DNA of 64,000 bases from an uncultured Paracoccaceae bacterium (GCA_951812615.1 CATOSU010000003.1:62001-126000); one strand, 5' to 3'. Positions 1-8,855 are shown, counted from the stretch's first letter. Translations and numbers: made by a program. The notes: generated by a model from the letters alone, not told the origin.

Positions 1-446
1 TCTGCGGATTTCCGGTCTGTGATCTGGCAGAACGAGAAGACCAGATTTGAGTATACACGCTGGTTCATAACGTGTTGCAGGCGGCCCAAGGTTTCGTTGT
101 TCTGCGCCTCGGCGCACATGAAGATCCACGAGCGGATTTTTTCGGGTTGAAAACTTGTTGGTGAGAAATTTGCCTGAATGACCGCGTAGATCCGATCCCA
201 GGGGGATTGTGCACGCCGCATGAGCGCAGAAGCTTCGCGCGAAAAAACGAGCGCATTGTGCCTGAAGGCGGCTTCAATCAACTCTGTCTTGTTATCGAAA
301 TAGTGCAGGACGTTGGACTTGGCGACGCCGGCCTTTTGGGCGACCCGTTCGAATGTCGTATCAACAACCCCGTGTTCCACAAAGGTCTGACTTGCGGCCT
401 CGGCAAACTCCTGACGCCTCAGTTTCTGTATTCTGGTCATTCCCAT
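1..446 (-). CDS. BetI-like TetR-family transcriptional repressor (3' end missing)
   Basis: Reading leftward from an ATG at 446 (a second ATG lies at 440) gives about 148 residues without a stop before the window edge. The first 50 residues form a TetR HTH: a helix starting RRQEFAEAA, then the turn and recognition helix around GVAKSNVLHYF. The middle part (QANFSPTSFQPEKIRSWIFM, later LGRLQHVMNQRVYSNL) has the pattern I associate with BetI, the choline-responsive repressor of betaine synthesis genes. It diverges from proVWX and shares a 111-bp intergenic region with it, so it most likely represses that importer and itself in response to choline or a betaine. Family assignment is firm; the BetI subtype is inference because the ligand domain is incomplete. 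Confidence 0.85.
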   Translation of the reverse strand, partial: MGMTRIQKLRRQEFAEAASQTFVEHGVVDTTFERVAQKAGVAKSNVLHYFDNKTELIEAAFRHNALVFSREASALMRRAQSPWDRIYAVIQANFSPTSFQPEKIRSWIFMCAEAQNNETLGRLQHVMNQRVYSNLVFSFCQITDRKSA

Positions 447-495
447 GGGTTTGGCTCAACTCGCGGTTTGTCTTCTTGACCCGTTAGCATTTTTC

Positions 496-519
496 GGACT
501 AATGATGCAATATTCGTCC
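496..519. promoter_or_regulatory. Candidate TetR/BetI operator, imperfect 24-bp palindrome
   Basis: The left half is GGACTAATGATG and the right half CAATATTCGTCC. Comparing the site with its reverse complement, 18 of 24 positions match, with conserved blocks GGAC, AAT, central TGCA, ATT, GTCC. It sits in the 111-bp gap between the divergent repressor gene and proV, 39 bp before the proV start. Size and symmetry suit a TetR dimer or pair of dimers; binding is inferred. Confidence 0.6.
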
Positions 520-557
520 ACACGGTCGATTTTCTATCCGTACAGACGAAAAACGAC

Positions 558-1676
558 ATGAGTGAACGAAAAACAGGGAAGCACGCGCTGGGTACGATCA
601 GAGAAGAACCCGTAATCGACTGCCGTGGTTTGTGGAAAATCTTCGGCAAGCGATCTGAAGAGGCGATGCGGGCCATATTGGCGGACAATCTGGGAAAGAT
701 TGAAATCCGCGACAGGTTCGATTGCGTTGTCGGCGTGAAGGACGCCAGCTTCACGGTGAACACCGGCGAAGTGTTCTGCATCATGGGGTTATCCGGTTCT
801 GGAAAGTCGACACTGATCCGTCATATCAACCGCCTGATTGAACCGACGCGCGGAGAGATCCTAATTGACGGGCAACCCGTCAATTCACTCTCAGCCAGGG
901 ATTTGCGGCAAATGCGCGCCAGCCGGATCGGCATGGTCTTTCAGAACATGGCGTTGATGCCGCATCGCACGGTGTTGGAAAACGTCGGCTTCTCGCTGGA
1001 GGTTCGTGGAATCCCGGCACGTTCAAGAATCGAGACCGCTCGGCACGCGCTGGAAGTCGTCGACCTGGAAGGCTGGGACGACAGATACCCCGACGAATTG
1101 TCCGGCGGGATGCAACAGCGCGTAGGTCTTGCCCGCGCATTCGCGGCTGACCCCGAAATCCTGCTGATGGACGAGCCGTTCTCAGCGCTCGACCCTCTGA
1201 TACGGCGCCAGTTGCAGGACAAGTTCAAATCACTTTCCCAGGAAATGGCCAAGACGACGGTTTTCATCACCCATGATCTGGATGAGGCGATCAGAATTGG
1301 CAACCGGATCGCGATCATGAAGGACGGTGAGCTTGTCCAGATCGGCACGCCGGAGGACATCGTCACAAACCCCGTGGACGATTATGTGGCGGATTTCGTC
1401 GCCGGCATTTCGAAACTGAACCTGATTTCGGCGGCCAGGATCATGGAACCTGTCGAGCGGTTTGACGGTCAGGACCGAACCGGCTGGCCGGTCACCGCGC
1501 CTTCAGACGAACTGGAATACCTCGTTGATCTGTCCATCGGATCTGATGACCCGATTTTGGTCAAGGATGGCGATCGCGAGGTGGGCGTCGTGACCAGCAA
1601 GACGCTTCTGCGCGGGATCAAGGGTGAGTTCGACAATCCCATGCTGCAACAGCCGGAGGGGCCGGAAAATGGCTGA
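558..1676 (+). CDS. proV: Glycine betaine/proline betaine ABC transporter ATP-binding protein
   Basis: This 372-residue protein is the cytoplasmic ATPase of an osmoprotectant importer. The N-terminal extension before the nucleotide-binding domain (CRGLWKIFGKRSEEAMRAI) is the ProV/OpuAA arrangement. The Walker A loop GLSGSGKST lies near residues 77-85, the signature LSGGMQQRVGLARA near 181, and Walker B (ILLMDEPFSALD) near 205, followed by the H-loop ITHD. After the ATPase domain about 100 residues remain, enough for one degenerate CBS-like segment rather than the tandem CBS pair of enteric ProV. It starts at the ATG at 558 and overlaps the permease gene by 8 bp, which indicates translational coupling. 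The operon is proV-proW-proX. Confidence 0.93.
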   Translation: MSERKTGKHALGTIREEPVIDCRGLWKIFGKRSEEAMRAILADNLGKIEIRDRFDCVVGVKDASFTVNTGEVFCIMGLSGSGKSTLIRHINRLIEPTRGEILIDGQPVNSLSARDLRQMRASRIGMVFQNMALMPHRTVLENVGFSLEVRGIPARSRIETARHALEVVDLEGWDDRYPDELSGGMQQRVGLARAFAADPEILLMDEPFSALDPLIRRQLQDKFKSLSQEMAKTTVFITHDLDEAIRIGNRIAIMKDGELVQIGTPEDIVTNPVDDYVADFVAGISKLNLISAARIMEPVERFDGQDRTGWPVTAPSDELEYLVDLSIGSDDPILVKDGDREVGVVTSKTLLRGIKGEFDNPMLQQPEGPENG

Positions 1677-2643
1677 GGAAAAGTCCTTTTCGCTGCTTGA
1701 TCCGTTTTCAACGGTCGATATCGGTCTGGAAGACAGCGGCGACACGATCAAGCAATGGGCGATTGAAAACCGCGGATCCATTCAGCCGTTTAAAATCGCA
1801 CTCAACGATCTGATCGTGCAGATCGAGTCCCTTTTTCTGGCGATACCCCCGACAATCATGATCATGATCTTCGCGCTGATCGCATGGCAAACAGCCGGGC
1901 GGCGCACAGCGATCATCGTGATCGTGGCGATGTTTGTACTTGGGTTCCTGTCGCCGCAGATCTGGGCCCTGTCGATGACGACAATTGCCATCGTGGTGTC
2001 GGCGGTGGTGTTGTGCGTGATCATCGGTTTGCCGCTGGGGATTCTGGCGGGAAAGAGCGATGTGTTTCAGATGATCCTCCGGCCGGTACTGGACACGATG
2101 CAGACCATTCCGGCCTTTGTTTATCTGGTTCCGGTGGTGATGCTGATTGGCATTGGCAACGTTTCTGGTGTGTTGGTCACCATCGTCTTTGCGCTGCCCC
2201 CTCTGATCCGCCTGACGTCGCTGGGCATTCGTGGTGTGGATGCCAGCGTGGTTGAGGCCGCGCGCGCCTTTGGCGCAAGTCCCCGGCAAATCCTGATGAA
2301 AGTCGAGTTTCCTCTGGCCATCCCGACGATCATGGCCGGTCTCAATCAGACGATCATGCTGTCGCTGTCGATGGTGGTGATCGCCTCGATGATCTCTGTG
2401 AAGGGATTGGGGAATGAAGTGTTGCGCGCGATGGGGCGGCTGGATTCAGGCAAAGCCATCGTCAGCGGTCTGGGCATCGTCATTCTGGCGGTGGTTCTGG
2501 ACCGGATTACACAAGGCCTCGGGAAAACCGGGCGAAACAAAGACCACCGCCACTGGTGGCAAGGAGGCCCGGTGGGTGCAGTTCTGCGGCTGACCGGGGC
2601 GAACAGGACATCCAAATTCCGAAAACAGGGAGACACCCAATGA
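1669..2643 (+). CDS. proW: Glycine betaine/proline betaine ABC transporter permease
   Basis: A 324-residue inner-membrane permease. The start at 1669 (MAEEKSFSLLDPF) is preferred over a frame opening 15 codons earlier because it overlaps the proV stop and because ProW proteins begin with a hydrophilic tail like this one. The long N-terminal region (about 70 residues) precedes several membrane helices. The coupling-helix loop is visible as SLGIRGVDASVVEAARAFGASPRQILMKVEFPLA, split by the EAA-motif consensus (EAARAFGAS, then G after it). It pairs with ProV and delivers substrate from ProX. The stop overlaps the proX start (ATGA). Confidence 0.92.
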   Translation: MAEEKSFSLLDPFSTVDIGLEDSGDTIKQWAIENRGSIQPFKIALNDLIVQIESLFLAIPPTIMIMIFALIAWQTAGRRTAIIVIVAMFVLGFLSPQIWALSMTTIAIVVSAVVLCVIIGLPLGILAGKSDVFQMILRPVLDTMQTIPAFVYLVPVVMLIGIGNVSGVLVTIVFALPPLIRLTSLGIRGVDASVVEAARAFGASPRQILMKVEFPLAIPTIMAGLNQTIMLSLSMVVIASMISVKGLGNEVLRAMGRLDSGKAIVSGLGIVILAVVLDRITQGLGKTGRNKDHRHWWQGGPVGAVLRLTGANRTSKFRKQGDTQ

Positions 2644-3629
2644 AACTTCAGAAAACACTTGCCTTGGTGCTCGGCTCGGCCTTGTTGGCCACGCCGCTTA
2701 TTGCGGGCGACATGCCGGGCGAAGGCGTGACCGTGCGTCCGGTGACCGGCACGTCCGTCGACGAAAGCTGGCAGCACAAGATCATCTATCGCGCACTTGG
2801 CGATCTGGGATACAGCGTCGCCGACCCTCAGCAGGTTGAATATCAGACCATTCATCTTGCACTGGGATCTGGCGATGCGGATTTCACCGCAGTCCACTGG
2901 GATGTTCTGCACCATGCCTTCTTTGAGGAGTCCGGCGGCGACGCCGTCCTGGAGAAAGTCGGCATGCTGGCCGAAGGCGCGCTGCAGGGCTATCTGGTCA
3001 ACAAGGCGGCCTATGATGCGGGCATCACCAGCCTGGGCGACCTGAAAGACCCGGCGATTGCTGCGACCTTTGACATAGACGGCAACGGCACCGCGGATCT
3101 GGCCGGTTGCGTTCCCGGCTGGGGCTGCGAGCGTGTGATCGAACACCACCTGACCGAGTTCGACCTGCGCGACACGGTCACGCATAACCAGGGTGCCTAT
3201 CAGGCCATCATCGGCGAAACCATTGCCCGCCATGGTGAAGGCAAAAACGTCCTCTACTACACTTGGACGCCCTTGTTCCTGCACGGAATTCTTGTGCCGG
3301 GCAAAGACGTGGAATGGCTGGCCGTTCCCTATTCATCGCTGCCTGACGGTCAAACCGGCAATACGTCTTTCAACGGCAAGGAAGTCGGTTTCGCAGTGGA
3401 TAACATCCGCATCGTGGCGCGCGATGATTTCCTCGCGGCGAACCCGGCTGCGGCCAAGCTCTTTGAAGTGGCGAAGATCGATATCAACGACATCTCGGCG
3501 GAAAGCCTGCGTATCACCAATGGTGAGGACAGCGATGCCGATGTCGATCGCCATGTTGACGAATGGATCGCGGCGAATCAGGCAGAATACGACAGCTGGC
3601 TGGCCGCCGCCCGCGCCGCCGCAAACTGA
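2640..3629 (+). CDS. proX: Glycine betaine/proline betaine-binding periplasmic protein
   Basis: A 329-residue exported binding protein. The ATG at 2640 overlaps the proW stop, and a Sec signal peptide with cleavage near LLATPLIAG follows. The mature sequence follows E. coli ProX closely: GDMPGEGVTVRPV at the start, then the tryptophan-containing segments that form the aromatic box around the quaternary ammonium (TAVHWDVLHH, PGWGCE, YYTWTP). The paired cysteines around GCVPGWGC match the ProX disulfide region. The protein captures betaines for ProVW. The gene ends the operon and is followed by a hairpin. I would call it ProX rather than the choline-specific ChoX type because all three tryptophan motifs are ProX-like. 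Confidence 0.93.
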   Translation: MKLQKTLALVLGSALLATPLIAGDMPGEGVTVRPVTGTSVDESWQHKIIYRALGDLGYSVADPQQVEYQTIHLALGSGDADFTAVHWDVLHHAFFEESGGDAVLEKVGMLAEGALQGYLVNKAAYDAGITSLGDLKDPAIAATFDIDGNGTADLAGCVPGWGCERVIEHHLTEFDLRDTVTHNQGAYQAIIGETIARHGEGKNVLYYTWTPLFLHGILVPGKDVEWLAVPYSSLPDGQTGNTSFNGKEVGFAVDNIRIVARDDFLAANPAAAKLFEVAKIDINDISAESLRITNGEDSDADVDRHVDEWIAANQAEYDSWLAAARAAAN

Positions 3630-3640
3630 CTAGTATTCTT

Positions 3641-3666
3641 ACAGGGCGTTCCCCGGGGCGCCCTGT
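3641..3666 (+). terminator. Stem-loop after proX
   Basis: An 8-bp perfect stem ACAGGCG-type (ACAGGGCG / CGCCCTGT) encloses a 10-base loop TTCCCCGGGG, starting 11 bases after the proX stop. No clear T-run follows, so it may protect the mRNA 3' end rather than act as a strong intrinsic terminator. Confidence 0.6.
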
Positions 3667-3687
3667 ACCGTTTGCAGGGCAACAAAC

Positions 3688-4551
3688 GTGCAGATCACAG
3701 CCAACCGCATCCAACTGGAATACGAGGAATACGGCTCGCCTGACGGCGTGTCTGTCATTCTCGTTTGTGGTCAAAGCGATCAACTGATCAGCTGGCCGGA
3801 TACTCTGATCTCCGGCCTTTGCGAAGACGGGTATCGCGTAATTGTATTCGACAACCGGGATTCCGGGCTTTCTCAGAAATTCCCAACCGATCCGCGACAA
3901 CCCGGTGACGAAGCAACGTCCATACCCGGTTACACGGTCGACGATATGTCTGCGGACCTGCTTGGTCTCATGGATGTGCTCAATATCAGGAAAACCCATG
4001 TTATCGGCAGTTCCATGGGCGGCGTTATTTCGCTTGTCGCATCAAAACAAGCACCAGACCGTTTCCTGACGGCAACCATATTGATGGCAGGGATGCGCAC
4101 CAACGGAAGTGAAACCAACGCTCTGAAGGCGAAGCCCTGCAATCTCGAGGAATTCGTTGCGAGCAAAATCGCTTATAACGCGGAGTATGGCGGAACCCGA
4201 TTTCGGAAAACCCGTCGCGAAACCGAACTGCTGGCGCGGCGTCAGTTTCAGCGAGCTCACGATCCGGCGGCAGGCAATCGCCAACTTCTGGTCGTCTCCG
4301 AAAGCATGCAATCTTTCGCGCCCGCCAGCGAGGCAGGCGTACCGGTTTTGATCATTGTTGGTACCGAAGATCGGATAATCCCCCCGACTGCCGCCCAAGA
4401 ACTGGCAGACCGGGTATCGGGGGCCAGAATCAAAGAAGTCGCCGGCATGGGGCACACGCTGTCAGACGCCCTGATCGCAGAAGTATTGCCGGATATCAGA
4501 GCCAATATCCGGTCACCTGCCCGTCTGGCGGAGAGTGCGCGCAGGGTTTGA
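3688..4551 (+). CDS. Alpha/beta-hydrolase fold protein
   Basis: A 287-residue hydrolase opening at a GTG at 3688 (MQITANRIQLEYEEYG). The nucleophile elbow is GSSMGG (serine near residue 111), the acid is probably the aspartate in GTEDRIIPP, and the histidine is in GMGHTLSD near the C-terminus, so the triad looks complete. An oxyanion-hole-like segment VILVCGQSDQ replaces the usual HG motif. No ATG is available at this end of the frame, and there is no signal peptide, so a cytoplasmic esterase or lactonase is likely. It stands alone between the proVWX hairpin and the convergent citrate-module genes, so context says nothing about its substrate. Confidence 0.82.
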   Translation: MQITANRIQLEYEEYGSPDGVSVILVCGQSDQLISWPDTLISGLCEDGYRVIVFDNRDSGLSQKFPTDPRQPGDEATSIPGYTVDDMSADLLGLMDVLNIRKTHVIGSSMGGVISLVASKQAPDRFLTATILMAGMRTNGSETNALKAKPCNLEEFVASKIAYNAEYGGTRFRKTRRETELLARRQFQRAHDPAAGNRQLLVVSESMQSFAPASEAGVPVLIIVGTEDRIIPPTAAQELADRVSGARIKEVAGMGHTLSDALIAEVLPDIRANIRSPARLAESARRV

Positions 4552-4833
4552 AAACCGCAACAAAGAAGGCATCGGGCGCGAGACGCGCGATATCTGCTTC
4601 TGGCTCTGCGGAGGTTCAGGGGCAACGCAATAAACTGAATGGTGGGCTCGTAGCCGTCGGAAAGTCCCATTTGGATTGGCGACCGGTTCTGTCGATCAAA
4701 TGTCGGATCACCGCGCCAACCTACGGTAAAGGCCGGATCGTCGCGGACCCGGATATGTCGACTTTGCCCTTGCTGGCGACCTTCCGCGCGATGAACGGAC
4801 GGGAATTGCGTCTGCGCATCAACGCATCGGATT
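4552..4833. other. Intergenic stretch between convergent genes, no supported gene
   Basis: A plus-strand open frame of 98 codons spans this gap (4548-4844), but it lacks a good ribosome-binding site, resembles no family I know and runs into the 3' end of the opposite gene. Nothing else is seen. Confidence 0.4.
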
Positions 4834-5601
4834 TCATTCTCTGAGAAACGTCCAACGATAGTCCGGCGGGGTTGGACCCTTGTTGCGGCCGCCCTGCTGC
4901 ATTTGTTCCCAGGCGTGAGCGAGAATCCCAACCGAGCGTGACAGGCAGAAGATGCCCCGTGCAAGTGGTGGTGCGAAGCCCAGTTCTGCGTAGATCACGG
5001 CAGTGGCACCGTCTATGTTCATCGGGATCGGGCAGGACTTCCTGCGCGAGAGCGCGGCTTCGACTTTCAGCGCGATGTCCATGAACCGTCCGTCACAGGC
5101 TCCTGCCTCGACGGCTTCACGGACCATTGCCATCAGGCGTGGCGCGCGAGGGTCCGTTTGGGTGTGAAACCGGTGCCCGAAACCGGGGACGATCTTGCCG
5201 CGGCTGGCAATCCAGTCATTCAGCGCCTCCTCCACCCCCAACGGATGCGCCGCAATGTGGTGGTAGAGTTCGACCGCCTGTTCGCCGGCGCCACCGTGCA
5301 CATCACCCAGCATGTTCACGGCGCTGGCCATGGCGTTGTTGAGCGGCAAACCACAGGTCACCGCCATGCGGGCGGCGGCAATTGACGGAGCTTGCGGGCC
5401 GTGATCGACCGCGGAGACCAACGCGGCTTCAAACAATCTGGCCTGTGCAGGGGTCGGTCGGTCGCCCCGGACTGTCAGCCAGATCATTTCGACGAAACCA
5501 ACCTTGCCAATCAGGTCCTGAATCGGGTGGCCGCGAATCTCAATGCGACCCGGCTCCATGTCGACAATTGCCGTGGCCCACCAATCCGCAACATCGCTCA
5601 T
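4834..5601 (-). CDS. Citryl-CoA lyase-like protein (citrate synthase fold)
   Basis: At 255 residues this is much shorter than citrate synthase but keeps its small-domain signatures: a first histidine region (LGDVHGGAGEQAVELY), the catalytic segment GHRFHTQTDPRAPRL (comparable to GHxxxxxxDPRA in citrate synthases), and NIDGATAVIYAELGF. Short citrate-synthase-like proteins of this type are annotated as citryl-CoA lyase, which cleaves citryl-CoA to acetyl-CoA and oxaloacetate. Its start overlaps the CoA-transferase stop (ATGA), and the whole cluster sits with a tricarboxylate transporter, which supports citrate use. A related short acyl-CoA lyase acting on citramalyl-CoA or a methylated analogue is the main alternative. 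The ribosome entry is presumably coupled to the upstream gene. Confidence 0.78.
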   Translation of the reverse strand: MSDVADWWATAIVDMEPGRIEIRGHPIQDLIGKVGFVEMIWLTVRGDRPTPAQARLFEAALVSAVDHGPQAPSIAAARMAVTCGLPLNNAMASAVNMLGDVHGGAGEQAVELYHHIAAHPLGVEEALNDWIASRGKIVPGFGHRFHTQTDPRAPRLMAMVREAVEAGACDGRFMDIALKVEAALSRRKSCPIPMNIDGATAVIYAELGFAPPLARGIFCLSRSVGILAHAWEQMQQGGRNKGPTPPDYRWTFLRE

Positions 5602-6785
5602 AGGATACCCTCTTCAATGAGATCTTCGACGTCTTGAACCGACAGGCCAAGTTGGGTCCAGATCTCTGTGTTGTCCGCGCCAAGTTCCGGCGGCGCGCTC
5701 TGCGCCACTGGGCGGATGCCATCCATGACCACTGGGCTTCCGGCCAACCGGAGGTCTTCTCCGCCGTATGGAAGTGTTCCGATCAGACCCCGTCCATCAG
5801 ACTGTGCGTCGGCAAGCGTGTCAGGCACGCTCAGCACAGGCCCTGCCGGCACGCCAAGCGCATTTAGTTCGCCAACCCAATCCGCCGCTGGGCGCGTGCG
5901 CAGCGACTGCTCCAACACACGCCTTAGCGCGTGACGATTTGATTTGCGGTCCTCACGGGTCGCGAAGTCGGGCTGGCTCAGCAGATCGGCGCGGCCCAGA
6001 TGCTGCGCCAGTGCCTGCCATTGCTCGTCACGGTTGGCTGCGATGTTAATGGGGTCGTCCGCGGTCTCGAAGGTGCCTGATGGCGCAGAGGTCGTGTTTT
6101 CGTTGCCATGTGGCGCGGGAAGAACCCCGCCAATCAGGTAATTCGAGACAACCCAGCCCATGCTCGAGATGACCGCATCGGTCATGGACACATCCAGAAA
6201 GGCACCGCGCGGGTTGGCGTTCAACGCCGCGGCAATGGCAAAACCCGCAGTCATCCCGCCGACCGTATCAGCCAGGGGATACCCCACCCTGTTTGGCGCA
6301 GTTTCCGGCGTTCCGGTGATCGACATGACGCCGCTCAATCCCTGAACGATCTGATCATAGGCGGGGTCGTTTTTGCGTGGACCGTCCTGGCCGAACCCAC
6401 TGATGGCGCAATAGATCAGGTTGGGATTTTCCCGGCGCAGAACCTCATAGCCCAGCCCCAGCCGGTCCATGACTCCGGGGCGGAAATTCTCGACCAGAAC
6501 ATCAGCTGTTTGAACGAGTTGCTTCAAAAGTGATTTGCCACGCTCGGCCTTCAAGTCGAGCGTGACAGATTTCTTTCCGGCGTTCTGGGCCAGAAAACTG
6601 ATCCCCATGCCGGCCCTGTTGCGGTCCGGGTCGGCCCCCAGAACCCGCGCCAGATCGCCGGATCCCGGGCGTTCAACCTTTATCACCTCGGCCCCAAGCA
6701 AGGCCAGTTGGTAGCAACAATATGGGCCGGCCAATACGTTTGTCAGGTCCAGAACACGGACGCCATCCAGCGGATCAGTCGCCAT
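5598..6785 (-). CDS. CaiB/BaiF family (family III) CoA-transferase
   Basis: A 395-residue enzyme that would move CoA from an acyl-CoA donor to a carboxylic acid. The N-terminus LDGVRVLDLTNVLAGPYC and the following LGAEVIKVERPGSGD are hallmark family III motifs. The catalytic aspartate is expected in the segment DPAYDQIVQGLSG, after SGFGQDGP. I chose the ATG at 6785 (MATDPLDG); ten codons upstream is another possible start, but it lies deeper inside tctA. The gene overlaps tctA by 11 bp at its start and the lyase by 4 bp at its end. The context suggests the acceptor is the acid imported by TctABC, giving a CoA ester for the next enzyme. Confidence 0.88.
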   Translation of the reverse strand: MATDPLDGVRVLDLTNVLAGPYCCYQLALLGAEVIKVERPGSGDLARVLGADPDRNRAGMGISFLAQNAGKKSVTLDLKAERGKSLLKQLVQTADVLVENFRPGVMDRLGLGYEVLRRENPNLIYCAISGFGQDGPRKNDPAYDQIVQGLSGVMSITGTPETAPNRVGYPLADTVGGMTAGFAIAAALNANPRGAFLDVSMTDAVISSMGWVVSNYLIGGVLPAPHGNENTTSAPSGTFETADDPINIAANRDEQWQALAQHLGRADLLSQPDFATREDRKSNRHALRRVLEQSLRTRPAADWVGELNALGVPAGPVLSVPDTLADAQSDGRGLIGTLPYGGEDLRLAGSPVVMDGIRPVAQSAPPELGADNTEIWTQLGLSVQDVEDLIEEGIL

Positions 6786-8292
6786 CAGCAATGCCCTTGG
6801 CCCGGGCTTTGGCACGCCGCGCGCGATAGCTGGGAACGATCACGAGGAGGATGGCGATGACCAACAAGCCCAGCGTCATCGGCCGGTCGACGATGAAGCC
6901 GACACCATCATAGAGCTGCATGGACCGCGAGAAATTGTCCTCGAGCATGCCACCGAGGATGAAGCCGATCAGCAAGGGTGCCAGCGGGTAGTCGGCAAAT
7001 CGCAGGATCGTGGCGCAGATCCCCATGCCGACCAGGATCAGCAACTCTGTGGCGTTGTTCTGGCCGATATAGCTCCCCATCAGCGTAAAAAACAGGATGA
7101 ACGGGATCAGGTAATTGCGCGGAATTGCGAGGATCTTGGCGATACAAGGGATCAGTGGCAGGTTCAGGATAAGCAGAACCAGGTTGCCGATATACATCGA
7201 GACGATCACGGCCCAGAAAATCTGAGGGTTGTCGATCATCAGGCGCGGCCCGGGGGTGACGTTTAATGCGATGAGCGCGCCCAATAGGATCGCGGTGGTG
7301 CCGGACCCGGGAATACCCAGAGTCAGGAGCGGCACGAACGACCCGGTACAGGCCGCATTGTTGGCGGTTTCCGGCGCGGCAAGGCCCTTGATCGCGCCTT
7401 TGCCGAACTGTTCCTGTTCTTCCTTGCTGGCGATGTTGCGTTCGACTGCGTAGCCGAGGAACGAGGCGATGGTCGCACCTGCGCCGGGCAACACGCCGAT
7501 GAAAAACCCCTGAACGGACTGACGCCCGATCACCGGTGCAATCTTGCGACCCTCCTCGCGGGTAATGCGCAGGTTCTCGATCTTGCCGCCTTCGCCACCC
7601 TGCGCAGACCGCGCCGGATTCAGGACCAGAAAGAGCGCCTCGGGCAGGGCGAACATTGCCATCGCCAGTGTGATGAAGCTGAAGCCCGATTGCAGGTCCA
7701 TCAGCCCCATCGTGAAACGCGGCATGTTGAACAACGCGCCTTCGCCCACCGTGGCCATGATCAGACCCAGCAAGGTCATCACGATCGCCTTGGCGACATT
7801 GCCTGTCCCGGCAAAGGCGGCGATGGCAGACAGACCGACGACCATCAGAGCGAAATACTCGGCAGAGTGGAACAACAGCGCGACGGTGGACAGCATGGGT
7901 GCGAACACCATGAGCAGGACCGCACCGATGGTACCGCCGCAGAACGAGGCGATGGCGGCAACGGTCAGCGCCTTGCCGGCCTGTCCCTTTCGCGCCATCG
8001 GATAGCCGTCGAAACTCGTGGCCACCGTCCCGGCAACACCGGGCGCATTCAGCAGGATGGACGAGGTCGAGCCGCCGAAAATGGCGCCGTAGTAGACCCC
8101 GGCCAGCAGGATGATCGCCGCAGAGGGATCACCGATGGTGATGGCAACCGGGATCATGATGGCGATAATCGACATCGGCCCAAGGCCCGGCAACATGCCG
8201 ATGAAGGTACCGATCAGGCACCCGGCGACAACCATGAGGAGGTTCTGAATGGAAAACGCGGCGCTGAGGCCGATCATAAGTCCTTCGAGCAT
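6775..8292 (-). CDS. tctA: Tripartite tricarboxylate transporter, large membrane subunit
   Basis: A 505-residue, very hydrophobic protein of the TctA family, about the usual length. Characteristic loops are GTFIGMLPGLGPMS near residue 30, GSTSSILLNAPG near 75 and GVLPGAGATIASFLGYAVE near 265, the duplicated proline/glycine motifs of this family. Together with TctB it forms the membrane channel that takes substrate from TctC, driven by an ion gradient. It follows tctB by 12 bp. Confidence 0.95.
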   Translation of the reverse strand: MLEGLMIGLSAAFSIQNLLMVVAGCLIGTFIGMLPGLGPMSIIAIMIPVAITIGDPSAAIILLAGVYYGAIFGGSTSSILLNAPGVAGTVATSFDGYPMARKGQAGKALTVAAIASFCGGTIGAVLLMVFAPMLSTVALLFHSAEYFALMVVGLSAIAAFAGTGNVAKAIVMTLLGLIMATVGEGALFNMPRFTMGLMDLQSGFSFITLAMAMFALPEALFLVLNPARSAQGGEGGKIENLRITREEGRKIAPVIGRQSVQGFFIGVLPGAGATIASFLGYAVERNIASKEEQEQFGKGAIKGLAAPETANNAACTGSFVPLLTLGIPGSGTTAILLGALIALNVTPGPRLMIDNPQIFWAVIVSMYIGNLVLLILNLPLIPCIAKILAIPRNYLIPFILFFTLMGSYIGQNNATELLILVGMGICATILRFADYPLAPLLIGFILGGMLEDNFSRSMQLYDGVGFIVDRPMTLGLLVIAILLVIVPSYRARRAKARAKGIADGD

Positions 8293-8304
8293 ATCCGTGT
8301 CCCC

Positions 8305-8787
8305 TCAGATGAAAAACGGCCAGGGACGCAGGAAGATCCCCAGAACTTCGTCGACCAGATACCAGACGACAAAGCTGGCGACCGCGACGACGGGCAACAG
8401 GATGTGGAGCTTGCGTTCGCCAAGAACGATGGCTCCGAGTGCCAGAAACGAAAAGGTCGAAAACAGGAAGCCGGCGGGCCGTAAGAACAGCGCATAGGCC
8501 ACCATCAGAACCAGCAGAGAGAGCGCTTGTGTCAGGTTGTAGTCACCCAACCGACGGTAATCGATGTCCGGCTCCTTGTCTGTGTCCTCGCCCTTTTCCA
8601 ATCCCAACAGAATGACTAGCGAGGTAAGGATGGTCAGGACCGCAAGCACTTTGGGAAAGGTGCTGGGCCAGATCGGGTTACGCTGAATGAAGGGCGGCAA
8701 AAGCCCGTCCATCGTGAAGAATGCTGCATAGCCATATGCCAATGCCGTGCACAGAATGACGAATGCAACCCAACGGTCCAGTGTCAT
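8305..8787 (-). CDS. tctB: Tripartite tricarboxylate transporter, small membrane subunit
   Basis: A 160-residue protein with four predicted membrane segments (VAFVILCTALAYGYAAFF; VLAVLTILTSLVILLGL; ALSLLVLMVAYALFL; GFLFSTFSFLALGAIVLG then a short final hydrophobic stretch). The acidic loop after helix 2 (KGEDTDKEPDID) is cytosolic or periplasmic. It sits between tctC and tctA in the normal order and has no enzymatic motif. Identification rests on size, topology and position; these small subunits have weak sequence conservation. Confidence 0.9.
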   Translation of the reverse strand: MTLDRWVAFVILCTALAYGYAAFFTMDGLLPPFIQRNPIWPSTFPKVLAVLTILTSLVILLGLEKGEDTDKEPDIDYRRLGDYNLTQALSLLVLMVAYALFLRPAGFLFSTFSFLALGAIVLGERKLHILLPVVAVASFVVWYLVDEVLGIFLRPWPFFI

Positions 8788-8811
8788 TTCTTCCCCTCCC
8801 TCGGAAATGAT

Positions 8812-8838
8812 GCAACCGGCCTGTGGCAGGCCGGTTGC
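8812..8838 (-). terminator. Strong stem-loop between tctC and tctB
   Basis: A perfect 12-bp stem (GCAACCGGCCTG / CAGGCCGGTTGC) with a 3-base loop lies 18 bases after the tctC stop. On the transcribed strand no T-run follows, so it probably is not a full terminator. Hairpins here in binding-protein-dependent transporter operons usually stabilise the upstream mRNA or attenuate readthrough, giving more binding protein than membrane subunits. Confidence 0.7.
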
Positions 8839-8855
8839 TTTGTCGTGTCAACGGT

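Noticed and set aside
4548-4844. 98-codon plus-strand open frame after the hydrolase
   Set aside because: No ribosome site of note, no similarity recognised, and it ends inside the opposite gene.
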